In this document: piece after piece, positions 42,728 through 51,014 of the stretch
How positions within the stretch are numbered: position 1 is the first letter of the stretch
Layout of the letters: every line of letters begins with the position of its first letter
NCBI RefSeq assembly: GCF_001514115.1
Contig: NZ_KQ948459.1
Coordinates: 186,001 to 250,000, forward strand
Reading direction: 5' to 3'
Length of the DNA: 64,000 bases
From: Streptomyces olivochromogenes
GTDB lineage: Bacteria > Actinomycetota > Actinomycetes > Streptomycetales > Streptomycetaceae
Position numbers and translations under genes: made by a program
Notes under the pieces: generated by a model
Database searches by the model: none
The model's input: the letters and a program-made list of their open reading frames with translations, nothing else
Told to the model about the DNA's origin: nothing

Positions 42728-43984
42728 GTGAGCAGCGAGAACTCTTCGGCGGACGACGAACAGCGGGTGTGGGACGTCGTCGTGGTCGGCGCGGGGCCGG
42801 CGGGCGCCTCGGCCGCCTATGCGGCAGCGGTCGCGGGACGCAGCGTCCTGCTGCTGGAGAAGGCGGAGCTGCCCCGCTACAAGACATGTGGCGGCGGCAT
42901 CATCGGCCCCTCGCGCGACGCCCTGCCGCCCGGCTTCGAGCTACCGCTCCAGGACCGGGTGCACGCGGTCACGTTCTCGCTCGACGGCAAGTTCACCCGC
43001 ACCCGGCGCTCCAAGCAGATGCTGTTCGGGCTCATCAACCGGCCCGAGTTCGACCAGCAGCTCGTCGAGCACGCCCAGAAGGCGGGCGCCGAGCTGCGCA
43101 CGGGAGTGACGGTCTCGCGGGTCGAACAGCACGGGTCCGCCGTGCCCGACCGGCGTACCGTCGCCGTCGTCCTCCAGGGCGGCGAGGCCGTGCTGGCGCG
43201 GGCGGTCGTCGGCGCGGACGGCAGCGCCAGCCGCATAGGGGCGCATGTCGGTGTGAAGCTCGACCAGGTCGACCTCGGCCTGGAGGCGGAGATCCCGGTG
43301 CCGGAGACGGTCGCCGAGGACTGGCAGGGACGGGTCCTGATCGACTGGGGTCCCATGCCGGGCAGTTACGGCTGGGTGTTCCCCAAGGGGGACACACTCA
43401 CCGTCGGCGTGATCTCCGCGCGCGGTGAAGGCGCCGCCACCAAGCGGTACTTGGAGGACTTCATCGCCCGGCTCGGGCTCGCCGGCTTCGAGCCGAGCAT
43501 CTCCTCCGGGCACCTGACGCGCTGCCGCGCCGACGACTCCCCGCTGTCGCGCGGGCGCGTACTGGTCTGCGGCGACGCGGCGGGGCTGCTCGAACCCTGG
43601 ACCCGCGAGGGCATCTCCTTCGCGCTGCGCTCCGGACGGCTCGCGGGGGAGTGGGCGGTACGGATCGCCGAGGCGCACGACGCGGTGGACACCCGGCGCC
43701 AGGCGCTCAACTACGCCTTCGCCATCAAGGCGGGGCTCGGCGTCGAGATGGCCGTCGGCAAGAGCATGCTCGCGGCCTTCGAGCGCCGGCCGGGCATGCT
43801 CCACGCGGCGATCACCAGTTTCCGGCCCGCCTGGAGGGCGTTCGCCGGGATCACCCGTGGGTCGACCACGCTGGGCGAGCTGGTGCGTTCCCACCCGATG
43901 GCAGGGCGCGCCCTGTCCGCGTTCGACCGGCGATCGGCCGTCGCCGCGCCGACGGTTGCCGAGAGCACTGCGACCACGGAGTGA
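42728..43984 (+). CDS. Geranylgeranyl reductase family FAD protein
   Basis: A 418-residue flavoprotein of the geranylgeranyl-reductase/digeranylgeranylglycerophospholipid-reductase group. FAD motif is DVVVVGAGPAGASAAY near residue 16, the conserved PRYKTCGGG follows, and the third FAD motif is RVLVCGDAAGLLEPWTREGI. In actinomycetes these reduce isoprenoid chains, such as menaquinone side chains, or are electron-transfer-linked oxidoreductases. The GTG start lies 185 bp from the divergent M20 gene. Substrate not certain. Confidence 0.88.
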   Translation: MSSENSSADDEQRVWDVVVVGAGPAGASAAYAAAVAGRSVLLLEKAELPRYKTCGGGIIGPSRDALPPGFELPLQDRVHAVTFSLDGKFTRTRRSKQMLFGLINRPEFDQQLVEHAQKAGAELRTGVTVSRVEQHGSAVPDRRTVAVVLQGGEAVLARAVVGADGSASRIGAHVGVKLDQVDLGLEAEIPVPETVAEDWQGRVLIDWGPMPGSYGWVFPKGDTLTVGVISARGEGAATKRYLEDFIARLGLAGFEPSISSGHLTRCRADDSPLSRGRVLVCGDAAGLLEPWTREGISFALRSGRLAGEWAVRIAEAHDAVDTRRQALNYAFAIKAGLGVEMAVGKSMLAAFERRPGMLHAAITSFRPAWRAFAGITRGSTTLGELVRSHPMAGRALSAFDRRSAVAAPTVAESTATTE

Positions 43985-44104
43985 TGGTTGGTCGCGGAGC
44001 TGTGGCCGCGTCCGCGTCCGTCGAGTGGTCGGTGGCCGGTGGTCGCGGAGCCGTGCCCGTGAAGTGGCCGGTGGCTGAGGGGGTGGCTGTCGGCTCCCGG
44101 CCGG

Positions 44105-44554
44105 TCAGCTCGTGACCGTGATCCGGAAGACCGGGTGGTCGGGGGCGATGCGCCGCAGCTCCTCGGGGGACGAGTCGGGGCCGACGCCACCGAAGAAGAC
44201 ACCGACCTCCGCCTTCCAGCGCTTGAGGTAGGCACGCAGCAGCGGAACCTTGTCGTCGTCGCCGACCTCGGTCGCGGTGAACGTGTCCACCCTCTTGCCG
44301 AGGCGCAGCTCGCCGCCGCCCGCGGCCCGCATGTTGTGCGTCCACTGGACGTGGCCGCGGGGGGCGACCAGGTACTGCTGTCCGTCCACGGTGAGCAGAT
44401 TGACCGGGGTGGTGCGCCACGCGCCGCTCTTGCGGCCACGGACGGCCAGGACCCGGGAGCCCCAGATGCTGAGACCGCGGCGGGTCAGGAACGCCACGCA
44501 GCGGTTGAAGACGTTGACGGTGAACCAGCCGGGCTTCTGGACGTGCGTGGACAT
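44105..44554 (-). CDS. Deazaflavin (F420)-dependent nitroreductase family protein
   Basis: A 149-residue DDN-type split-barrel protein that would use F420H2 to reduce a quinone, nitro compound or similar. The family pattern is VLAVRGRKSGAWRTTPVNLL, followed by YLVAPRGHVQWTHNMRAAG. The ATG after GGGGGTCATC is favoured over one four codons earlier. It diverges from a TetR regulator across a striking array of 19-bp repeats, so it is the likely regulated target. A role in detoxification is inferred. Confidence 0.85.
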   Translation of the reverse strand: MSTHVQKPGWFTVNVFNRCVAFLTRRGLSIWGSRVLAVRGRKSGAWRTTPVNLLTVDGQQYLVAPRGHVQWTHNMRAAGGGELRLGKRVDTFTATEVGDDDKVPLLRAYLKRWKAEVGVFFGGVGPDSSPEELRRIAPDHPVFRITVTS

Positions 44555-44573
44555 GATGACCCCCATCGGTTGC

Positions 44574-44786
44574 GAGAGCGCCGCTCTCTGAGTGGGAGCG
44601 CTGCTCGCTTTTGTGAGCACTGCTCTCGCTTGTGAGCAGTCTGCATGAGATCGGTGATCCAAATCAAGAGCAGTGCTCTCGTTCTTGTGCGCTGCTCTCG
44701 TTCGTGTGCGCCGCTCTTGATTGCGTGCGGCGATCTCGTTTGTGTGCACTGCTCTCGTTTGTGTGCACTGCTCTGAAAACGTGCCA
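44574..44786. repeat. Array of 19-bp operator-like repeats
   Basis: At least eight 19-bp units start at 44601, 44620, 44673, 44692, 44711, 44730, 44749 and 44768, consensus CTGCTCTCGTTTGTGTGCA, with a 34-bp break after the second. A diverged copy lies at 44581. Each junction forms an 11-bp palindrome of type GAGCACTGCTC, perfect at 44615-44625 and 44668-44678. A further palindrome GAGAGC-GCC-GCTCTC is at 44574-44588. The array fills the divergent promoter region of the TetR gene. Confidence 0.85.
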
Positions 44787-44797
44787 CACTTTCCCGC

Positions 44798-45535
44798 ATG
44801 AGTACCGCACGCGGAGCACGCGCCCGAGCCAGGATCGAGGTCACCGCGGCCATCAAGGAAGAGGCGCGCAGACAGCTCGCCGCGGAGGGCGCCGCCAAGC
44901 TGTCGCTCAGAGCCGTCGCCCGGGAGCTCGGCATGGTCTCCTCCGCGCTCTACCGCTACTTCCCCAGCCGTGACGACCTGCTGACCGCGCTCATCATCGA
45001 CGCCTATGACTCCCTCGGCGAGAGCGCGGAGGCGGCGCACGCGCAGGTCGCGGGCGCCGGGCCGCGCGAACGCTGGATCGCGGTGTGTGTGGCGGCGCGC
45101 CGCTGGGCCTTGGCGCAGCCGCACGAGTACGCGCTCATCTACGGTTCGCCCGTGCCCGGCTACACCGCACCGGACACGACCATCCCGGCCGCCTCCCGCG
45201 TGGGGCTGTTGCTGGTCGGCATCGTGCGGGACGCGTATCGGGGCAAGGGAGTGGCCCGCACCCCGCTGTCGCCCGAGCTGAAGGCCGAGGCGCAGCGGAT
45301 GGCCGCCGACCTCGCGCCCGACCTGCCGCCCGAGGCGGTCGCGGCGCTCGTCGCCGCGTGGGCCCAGCTCTTCGGGCTGATCGGGTTCGAGCTGTTCGGG
45401 CAGTTCAACCGGCTCGTGGAGGACCGCGAGCCGTTCTTCCGGCACGCGGTGGACCAACTCGCCCACGGCGTGGGCCTGGTGTACCCCGAGCCGACCGGGA
45501 CCCCGGCCAAGGGGAACGGTACGGGCGGTCCCTGA
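44798..45535 (+). CDS. TetR/AcrR-family regulator
   Basis: A 245-residue regulator. The helix-turn-helix is LSLRAVARELGMVSSALYRYFPSRDDLLTALI, and the C-terminal domain has the WHG-type TetR_C pattern (ALAQPHEYALIYGSPVPGY). The ATG has no ribosome site and stands 12 bp after the last 19-bp repeat, so the message may be leaderless and the array lies on its promoter. It probably represses itself and the divergent nitroreductase. Ligand unknown. Confidence 0.9.
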   Translation: MSTARGARARARIEVTAAIKEEARRQLAAEGAAKLSLRAVARELGMVSSALYRYFPSRDDLLTALIIDAYDSLGESAEAAHAQVAGAGPRERWIAVCVAARRWALAQPHEYALIYGSPVPGYTAPDTTIPAASRVGLLLVGIVRDAYRGKGVARTPLSPELKAEAQRMAADLAPDLPPEAVAALVAAWAQLFGLIGFELFGQFNRLVEDREPFFRHAVDQLAHGVGLVYPEPTGTPAKGNGTGGP

Positions 45536-45590
45536 CGGCGACCGGGTGTTGTTCCGTTCTTCCATTGAGATTTCCCTTGAGAGATCGGCG

Positions 45591-45608
45591 GTACTCCGTG
45601 GGGAGTAC
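45591..45608. promoter_or_regulatory. Inverted repeat upstream of the histidine kinase
   Basis: GTACTCC-GTGG-GGAGTAC has perfect 7-bp arms, 60 bp before the kinase start. It is a candidate binding site for the cognate response regulator (autoregulation) or a terminator for the TetR gene. Confidence 0.5.
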
Positions 45609-45667
45609 GCGTGATCACCTCGTCCGGCTGACGCCCCCGGCGGCCCGTGCCGTCTAGCGTGACCGTC

Positions 45668-46933
45668 ATGGAAGAGCAGCGAACCCCCAGGTCCCCGGCG
45701 CGGGGCGGGGTACCGCCGTGGTGGCGGCACGGGCCACCGGGGTGGCACCGATGGGGCGGCGAGGACGATGGCGGCGGGCACGGCGGGCACGGTGGCCGGT
45801 GGCCGTGGCGTTCCACCCTGCTGCTGACCGTCTTCGTGCTGGGCGGCTCCCAGTTCGCGGCGCACGCCCAGGACGGCGAACGCACCCCCCTGGACCTCTT
45901 CGCGAGGGCGCTGCTGATCCTCGGTGCCGGCCTGCTGCTGTGGCGGCAGCGGTACCCGGTGTTCGTCGTCTTCGGGACGGCCGCGGCGACGCTGGTCTAT
46001 CTGGGCGCCGGATATCCGTACGGGCCCGTCTTCGTCACCGTGGCGGTCGGCTGCTTCGCCGCGGTCGTCGCGGGGCACCGCTGGGCCGCCTGGACGGCCG
46101 TCGGCATGCTGTGGGTCGGCCATGTGCTGGTGGGGCACTGGCTCTACCGATGGCTGCCGCCCGCGGGGGACCGGGCCGGCTCCTGGAACCAGGAACTCGG
46201 CTTCGTCACCTGGGGGGTGGTGATCCTGGTGGCGTCGGAGCTGGCCCGGATACGCCGTGAGCAGTGGGCCCGCGACCGCGCCGAACGCGCGCGGGCGACC
46301 GCCCGGCGCGCCGACGAGGAGCGGCTGCGGATCGCCCGTGAACTGCACGACGTCCTCGCCCACAGCATCTCCGTGATCAACGTACAGGCGGGCGTCGGCC
46401 TCGCGCTTCTCGACTCCGACCCGGAACAGGCGCGCACGGCGCTCACCACCATCAAGGAGGCCAGCAAGGAGGCGCTCGGCGAGGTCCGCCAGGTGCTCGA
46501 CACACTCCGTACGCCGGGGGAGGCGCCGCGCGCGCCGGCGCCCGGGCTCGACCGGCTCCCCGAACTCGTCGAACAGGCGGCGAGCGCGGGTCTGACGGTC
46601 GGGATCGAGGAACCCGGCGGCGTTCCGAAGCTTCCGCCGGGTACCGACCTCGCCGCCTTCCGTATCGTCCAGGAGGCCCTCACCAATGTCGTACGGCACT
46701 CGGGGTCGCGGCACGCGCGCGTGCGGCTCGAATCCGCGCAGGGCGCGCTGCGGCTGCGGATCGACGACGACGGGCCCGCGACCGGCACCGACGCGGGTGG
46801 CAGCGGCAACGGGCTGGCCGGTATGCGGGAGCGGGCCGTCGCCCTCGGTGGCACGATCGAGGCGGGCCCGCGCGACGACGGAGGCTTCCGGGTGCTGGCC
46901 GTGCTCCCGCTGAAGGTCGAGGAGGACCGGTGA
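45668..46933 (+). CDS. Sensor histidine kinase (HisKA_3/NarL type)
   Basis: A 421-residue membrane kinase. A His/Gly/Trp-rich cytoplasmic start is followed by four or five helices (about 48-190). The dimerisation/phosphoacceptor box is LRIARELHDVLAHSIS with His227, and the ATPase domain has EALTNVVRHSG and GNGLAGMRERA. The input signal is unknown. The start ATG lacks a ribosome site and a TAGCGT -10-like box sits about nine bases upstream, suggesting a leaderless message. It overlaps the regulator by GTGA. Confidence 0.92.
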   Translation: MEEQRTPRSPARGGVPPWWRHGPPGWHRWGGEDDGGGHGGHGGRWPWRSTLLLTVFVLGGSQFAAHAQDGERTPLDLFARALLILGAGLLLWRQRYPVFVVFGTAAATLVYLGAGYPYGPVFVTVAVGCFAAVVAGHRWAAWTAVGMLWVGHVLVGHWLYRWLPPAGDRAGSWNQELGFVTWGVVILVASELARIRREQWARDRAERARATARRADEERLRIARELHDVLAHSISVINVQAGVGLALLDSDPEQARTALTTIKEASKEALGEVRQVLDTLRTPGEAPRAPAPGLDRLPELVEQAASAGLTVGIEEPGGVPKLPPGTDLAAFRIVQEALTNVVRHSGSRHARVRLESAQGALRLRIDDDGPATGTDAGGSGNGLAGMRERAVALGGTIEAGPRDDGGFRVLAVLPLKVEEDR

Positions 46934-47700
46934 ACGCTGAAGGAGAGCCGGCAGATGGCGCAGGAGAGCCGGTGGACGGCGCGGGAGGATCGGTGGACGA
47001 CGGGGGAGGACCGATGGACGGCGCGGGGGGACCGGTGATCCGCGTCCTGCTCGCCGACGACCAGTCACTGGTCAGGGCGGGCTTCAAGGCGCTGCTCGAC
47101 GCACAGGCGGACCTGGAGGTGGCCGGTGAGGCGGCCGACGGTGAGGAGGCGGTGCGCAAGGTGCGCGAACTGCGCCCCGACGTCGTCCTGATGGACATCC
47201 GCATGCCGCTGCTCGACGGCCTCGCCGCGACCCGGCGCCTCACCGACGACCCGGACCTGAAGGACGTGAAGGTGGTCATGCTCACCACCTTCGAGCTCGA
47301 CGAGTACGTCTTCGAGGCGATCCGTTCCGGCGCCTCCGGCTTCCTCGTCAAGGACACCGAGCCCGACGAACTCCTGCGCGCGGTACGGGCGGTGGTCGGC
47401 GGCGACGCACTGCTGTCACCGGGCGTGACGCGCCGTCTGATCGCGGAGTTCGCGGCCCGCTCCAAGGAGCCCGCGGCCGCGGAGTCGCTCGTCCGGCTCA
47501 CCGAGCGGGAGCGGGAGGTGATGGCCCTGGTCGGTATCGGACTGTCGAACGACGAGATCGCGCGGCGTCTGGTCGTCAGTCCGCTCACGGCCAAGACCCA
47601 TGTCAGCCGCACCATGGTGAAGCTCGGCGCCCGTGACCGGGCCCAACTGGTCGTGCTGGCCTACGAGTCGGGGTTGGTGCGGCCGGGGTGGCTCGGGTGA
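46930..47700 (+). CDS. NarL/FixJ-family response regulator
   Basis: A 256-residue regulator from the overlapping GTG; a conventional 221-residue protein from the GTG before IRVLLADD is equally possible. The receiver has ADDQSLVRAGF and the phosphoacceptor Asp89 (DVVLMDIRMP), the switch Lys in FLVKD, and the LuxR-type helix-turn-helix LTEREREVMALVGIGLSNDEIA at the C-terminus. The 35-residue Gly-Asp-Pro-rich N-terminus is repeat-encoded. It partners the upstream kinase. It overlaps the convergent DUF6332 gene by 40 bp. Confidence 0.92.
   Translation: MNAEGEPADGAGEPVDGAGGSVDDGGGPMDGAGGPVIRVLLADDQSLVRAGFKALLDAQADLEVAGEAADGEEAVRKVRELRPDVVLMDIRMPLLDGLAATRRLTDDPDLKDVKVVMLTTFELDEYVFEAIRSGASGFLVKDTEPDELLRAVRAVVGGDALLSPGVTRRLIAEFAARSKEPAAAESLVRLTEREREVMALVGIGLSNDEIARRLVVSPLTAKTHVSRTMVKLGARDRAQLVVLAYESGLVRPGWLG
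46937..47037 (+). repeat. Repeated initiation-like units at the regulator start
   Basis: About four or five imperfect units of roughly 21-24 bp, each with a GGAGGA-like purine run before an in-frame GTG or ATG, as in GGAGGACCGATGGACGGCGC. They translate as repeated DGAGGPV-like residues. Confidence 0.6.
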
Positions 47701-47939
47701 GTGCCGGCCGCGCGTCCGAAGCGGACGAGTACCGTGACCACACGTACCGCGAAGAGCGCGGTGGCCAGCAGTACCCCCGAGGTGATCAGGACCTTCTCGA
47801 CGGTGAGCGGGAGATCGAAGAGCAGCGCGGGGCCGGATACGGCGCCCAGCGCCAGGCCCGCCGCGAAGGTCGCGCTGAGGAGCGCGTACCCGATCTCGAC
47901 CGTCATCGCGTCCCGCTGCTCCTGCGTGCGTCTCCCCAT
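47661..47939 (-). CDS. DUF6332 family membrane protein
   Basis: A 92-residue protein opening MGRRTQEQRDAMTVEIGYAL, the DUF6332 signature, with two membrane helices (about 15-38 and 48-70). Function unknown. It is convergent with the response regulator and overlaps its 3' end. The C-terminal residues in the overlap are the likely less conserved part. Confidence 0.75.
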   Translation of the reverse strand: MGRRTQEQRDAMTVEIGYALLSATFAAGLALGAVSGPALLFDLPLTVEKVLITSGVLLATALFAVRVVTVLVRFGRAAGTHPSHPGRTNPDS

Positions 47940-48062
47940 GGTCCGAGTCTGTCACGGCAGTGCGCCCGGCGGGCAAGGGGTTGCCCGCCGGGCGCGTCGG
48001 GTCGAAGTGCCTGGCCGAAGTGCCGCGTCGACGCGGTGAGTTGAGGTCGCCGGCGAACCGGA

Positions 48063-49571
48063 TCAGTCGCCGATCGCCACCCGACCCTGCGAGTCCTCCC
48101 GTACGGAGTCGTTGCCCACGGAGTCGTTCCCCACGGACCGTGCGACCACGACGGTCTGCCGCGGGCGCCGGGTCCGCAGCCCCGGCAGCGTGATCAGCAG
48201 CCCCGCCACGGCGATCCCCGTCACCACGATCAGACCGGGCCGGTAGCTGTCGAGGACGGCCTGCGGCGAGGAACCCGCCGAGGAGTTCGCGGTCACGACG
48301 GCCGTCACCACGGCCAGGAAGAGGGCGCCGCCCACCTGGACGGAGGTGTTGAGCAGACCCGAGACCATGCCCTGCTCGTGGTCGTCGACGCCGTTGGTGG
48401 CCTGGATGTTGAGCGAGGGGAAGATCAGCGCGCAGGCGGCGCCGATCAGCAGCATGGTCGGCAGGATCACGGTCGCGTACCCCGGGTCGAGGCTGATGCG
48501 CAGGAACAGCGCGTAGCCGACGACCATCAACACGAAGCCCACCGCGATGAGCCGCGGGGTCCCGAAGCGGTCGACGACGGCGCCGACCTTCGTGGAGGAG
48601 AGCGCGACCAGCGCCCCGGCAGGCAGGAAGGCGAGCGCGGTGTGCAGGGCCGACCAGCCGAGCAGCGACTGCATGTACAGCGTCACCAGGAACTGGAATC
48701 CGACGTACGAGCCGAAGAACGCCATCGCGCCGAGCTGGGCGCGGATCTGACTGCCCGAGCGGAGCACGCCGAGCCGGATCAGCGGCCCCGCCGAACGCCG
48801 CTCGACACGGACGAAGACGGTGAGCAGGACGGCCACGACGAGGAAGGACAGGAGGGTACGGGTCGAGGCCCAGCCGACCTCGGGGGCCTGGACGACGGTG
48901 AACACCAGCAGCAGCATCGAGGCCGTGCCGAGGACGGCGCCGGGGATGTCGTAGCCGTTGTGGTCCTTCTCGCGTTCGCTGCGCGGCAGCAGCTTCAGAC
49001 CGACGAGCAGGGCGAGCAGTGCGATGGGCGCGGGCAGCAGCATGGTGAGGCGCCAACTGGCCTCGGTGAGCAGGCCGGACAGTACGAGGCCCATCGAGAA
49101 GCCGGTGGCCGCGCAGGTCGTGTAGATCGACAGCGCGCGATTGCGCAGGGGACCTTCGGCGAAGGTCGTGGTGATGATCGACAGGCCCGCCGGGGCGGTG
49201 AACGCCGCGCTCAGGCCCTTGATGAAGCGGCTGGCGATCAGCAGCGGGCCCGAGTCGACGAGCCCGCCGAGCAGCGAGGCGAGCGCGAAGACGCCCAGGG
49301 CCACCAGGAAGACCTGGCGGCGGCCCAGCAGGTCGGCGGTGCGGCCGCCGAGGAGGAGGAGTCCGCCGTATCCCAGGATGTAGCCGCTGACGATCCATTG
49401 CAGCGTCGAGGTGGAGAGGTCGAGTTCGGAGCCGATGGACGGCAGCGCGACGCCGACCATCGACACGTCCAGCGCGTCCAGGAACATCGCGGCGCAGAGC
49501 ACCAGCAGGGTGCCCCACAGCCGCGGGGTCCAGCGTCCCTCGGTGGTGGGGGTGGTGAGCGGAGAGGTCAT
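48063..49571 (-). CDS. MFS drug-efflux transporter (DHA2, 14 helices)
   Basis: A 502-residue proton-coupled exporter of the EmrB/QacA type. Motif A-like GGRTADLLGRRQVF and motif C-type GFSMGLVLSGLLTEASWR are seen, and about 14 helices. The C-terminus has a small repeat VGNDSVGNDSVRED from 15-bp DNA units. The divergent MarR gene and the twin palindromes between them point to drug-induced de-repression. Substrates unknown. Confidence 0.92.
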   Translation of the reverse strand: MTSPLTTPTTEGRWTPRLWGTLLVLCAAMFLDALDVSMVGVALPSIGSELDLSTSTLQWIVSGYILGYGGLLLLGGRTADLLGRRQVFLVALGVFALASLLGGLVDSGPLLIASRFIKGLSAAFTAPAGLSIITTTFAEGPLRNRALSIYTTCAATGFSMGLVLSGLLTEASWRLTMLLPAPIALLALLVGLKLLPRSEREKDHNGYDIPGAVLGTASMLLLVFTVVQAPEVGWASTRTLLSFLVVAVLLTVFVRVERRSAGPLIRLGVLRSGSQIRAQLGAMAFFGSYVGFQFLVTLYMQSLLGWSALHTALAFLPAGALVALSSTKVGAVVDRFGTPRLIAVGFVLMVVGYALFLRISLDPGYATVILPTMLLIGAACALIFPSLNIQATNGVDDHEQGMVSGLLNTSVQVGGALFLAVVTAVVTANSSAGSSPQAVLDSYRPGLIVVTGIAVAGLLITLPGLRTRRPRQTVVVARSVGNDSVGNDSVREDSQGRVAIGD

Positions 49572-49585
49572 GCGGGAGACAGTAC

Positions 49586-49612
49586 ATGCACATGCATCGA
49601 ATGCAAGTGCAT
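49586..49612. promoter_or_regulatory. Twin MarR-type palindromes
   Basis: ATGCACATGCAT and ATGCAAGTGCAT, both with ATGCA/TGCAT arms, are separated by three bases (15 bp centre to centre), with a further ATGCAA half-site at 49622. They lie between the divergent MFS and MarR genes and are likely MarR operators. Confidence 0.75.
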
Positions 49613-49656
49613 TTAATTCCGATGCAACAAACTCGATTCTTTGCTACGGTGCGCCC

Positions 49657-50067
49657 ATGGCGGCGAAGAAGGCCGAGCAGGTGCTCGTGGACCAGTGGCG
49701 TGACATCCTCGCGGTGCATGCGCGCACCCTGTGCGAGCTCGACCGTGAGCTGCACCGACACGGGCTGGGCGCAAGCGACTTCGAGGTGCTGGACGTGCTG
49801 GCCGGGGGTGCCGCGTCCGACGGTGACCGCTCCTACCGCGTTCAGGAGATCTCCGACCGCGTCCATCTGAGCCAGAGCGCCCTGTCCCGGCTGATCGCCC
49901 GGCTGGAGAAGGACGGTCTCGTGACCCGCGGCATGTGCCCGGAGGACCGGCGGGGGGTGTCCGTCTGCCTCACCCCGAAGGGGCGAGCGCTCCATGCCGA
50001 GGTGCTGCCGGTGCAGCGGGCGGTGCTGACGCGGATGCTGGCGGACGGGCCGGTCACCGGCGACTGA
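49657..50067 (+). CDS. MarR-family regulator
   Basis: A 136-residue dimeric winged-helix repressor. The recognition region is YRVQEISDRVHLSQSALSRLIARLEKDGLV, and the wing is CPEDRRGVSVCLTPKG. It likely represses itself and the divergent MFS exporter through the palindromes upstream. TACGGT six bases before the ATG may be the -10 of a leaderless message. Confidence 0.92.
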   Translation: MAAKKAEQVLVDQWRDILAVHARTLCELDRELHRHGLGASDFEVLDVLAGGAASDGDRSYRVQEISDRVHLSQSALSRLIARLEKDGLVTRGMCPEDRRGVSVCLTPKGRALHAEVLPVQRAVLTRMLADGPVTGD

Positions 50068-50146
50068 CACCGCGGACCACCGGCCGGAGGCCATCACCCG
50101 CGGACCGCGACCGTACGCGGACCGACCTGATCGGGATGGCGGTGTC

Positions 50147-50890
50147 TCAGCCCCAGGTGATGCCGGACTTCTCCCGCCACAGCGCGGCGAGCGAGGCGTC
50201 ACCGGTCAAGTCCGGGAACGGCAGCCGGTTCCAGAGCGCCAGATAGAGCCGTGCCGCGGGCCCCGCCAGCTCGCAGTCGACGTCGCCGCCCGCCGCCACG
50301 CCCCACTCGCTGACCGGCGGCTCGGGCGACAGCCGTACGGTCCACACCGCGTCCGCGTCGGTGGCGCGCACCCGCAGCACACGGGGCGTTCGGGAGCGCA
50401 CCTGGCTCCTCGGACGTCCGTGGAAGCCGCGCAGCAACTCGTGGATCCCGTCCACCGCGAAGCCCCGCGTCACCGTGTCCGGCGTCTCGCCGAGCGCCGA
50501 CTGTGCGTCGACCCGGTGCATGGTCGTCTCGTGCGCCTGCCGCCGCGCCCAGAAGGCGAGTGGCGAGGGCGCGGGCAGAAAGCTCCAGCAGGACAGGTCG
50601 GGCGGAGCGGCCGCGAGCGTGTCGACCAGGCGGCGATGGCCGTCCCTGAACCAGGCCAGCAGTTCGGCGCCGTCCAGTTCGGGCAGACCGCCGTCCGGGT
50701 GGTACGTGGGGTAGCCCTCGGCGACGAACGCCGTCGCCCACCGGTGCACCATGCCCGTGTGCCGCACCAGATCCCGCACCTGCCATCCCGGGCAGGTCGC
50801 CACCTTGACGTCGGGCCCCGCCTGCTCGGCCGCCGCGGCGAGCGACCGGCCCTCCTGGTCCAGGGTCTCCACGAACTCCGGAATCTCCAT
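50147..50890 (-). CDS. Maleylpyruvate isomerase family mycothiol-dependent enzyme (TIGR03083)
   Basis: A 247-residue DinB-like four-helix protein of the actinobacterial mycothiol-dependent group. The pattern CPGWQVRDLVRHTGMVHRWA (family His), FWARRQAHETTMHRVDA (second and third metal-type His), and LALWNRLPFPDL (C-terminal domain) fit. It may use mycothiol as a cofactor for isomerisation or detoxification. The ATG gives MEIPEFVETLDQ. A structured RNA and terminator lie upstream on its strand. Confidence 0.87.
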   Translation of the reverse strand: MEIPEFVETLDQEGRSLAAAAEQAGPDVKVATCPGWQVRDLVRHTGMVHRWATAFVAEGYPTYHPDGGLPELDGAELLAWFRDGHRRLVDTLAAAPPDLSCWSFLPAPSPLAFWARRQAHETTMHRVDAQSALGETPDTVTRGFAVDGIHELLRGFHGRPRSQVRSRTPRVLRVRATDADAVWTVRLSPEPPVSEWGVAAGGDVDCELAGPAARLYLALWNRLPFPDLTGDASLAALWREKSGITWG

Positions 50891-51014
50891 GCGGCGAGTG
50901 TGCCGGACCGAGTGGGCTCCGGGGGCCACGGACGCGTATTGCGGCACCTGACAGGGATCACTGCCGACGGCACGGTATGCCGACCCGGCCGCTGGCGTTA
51001 CCCGCGGCGGGCAA

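Noticed and set aside
44574..44786. CRISPR array
   Set aside because: Units are contiguous with no unique spacers and no cas genes are present; operator array fits better.
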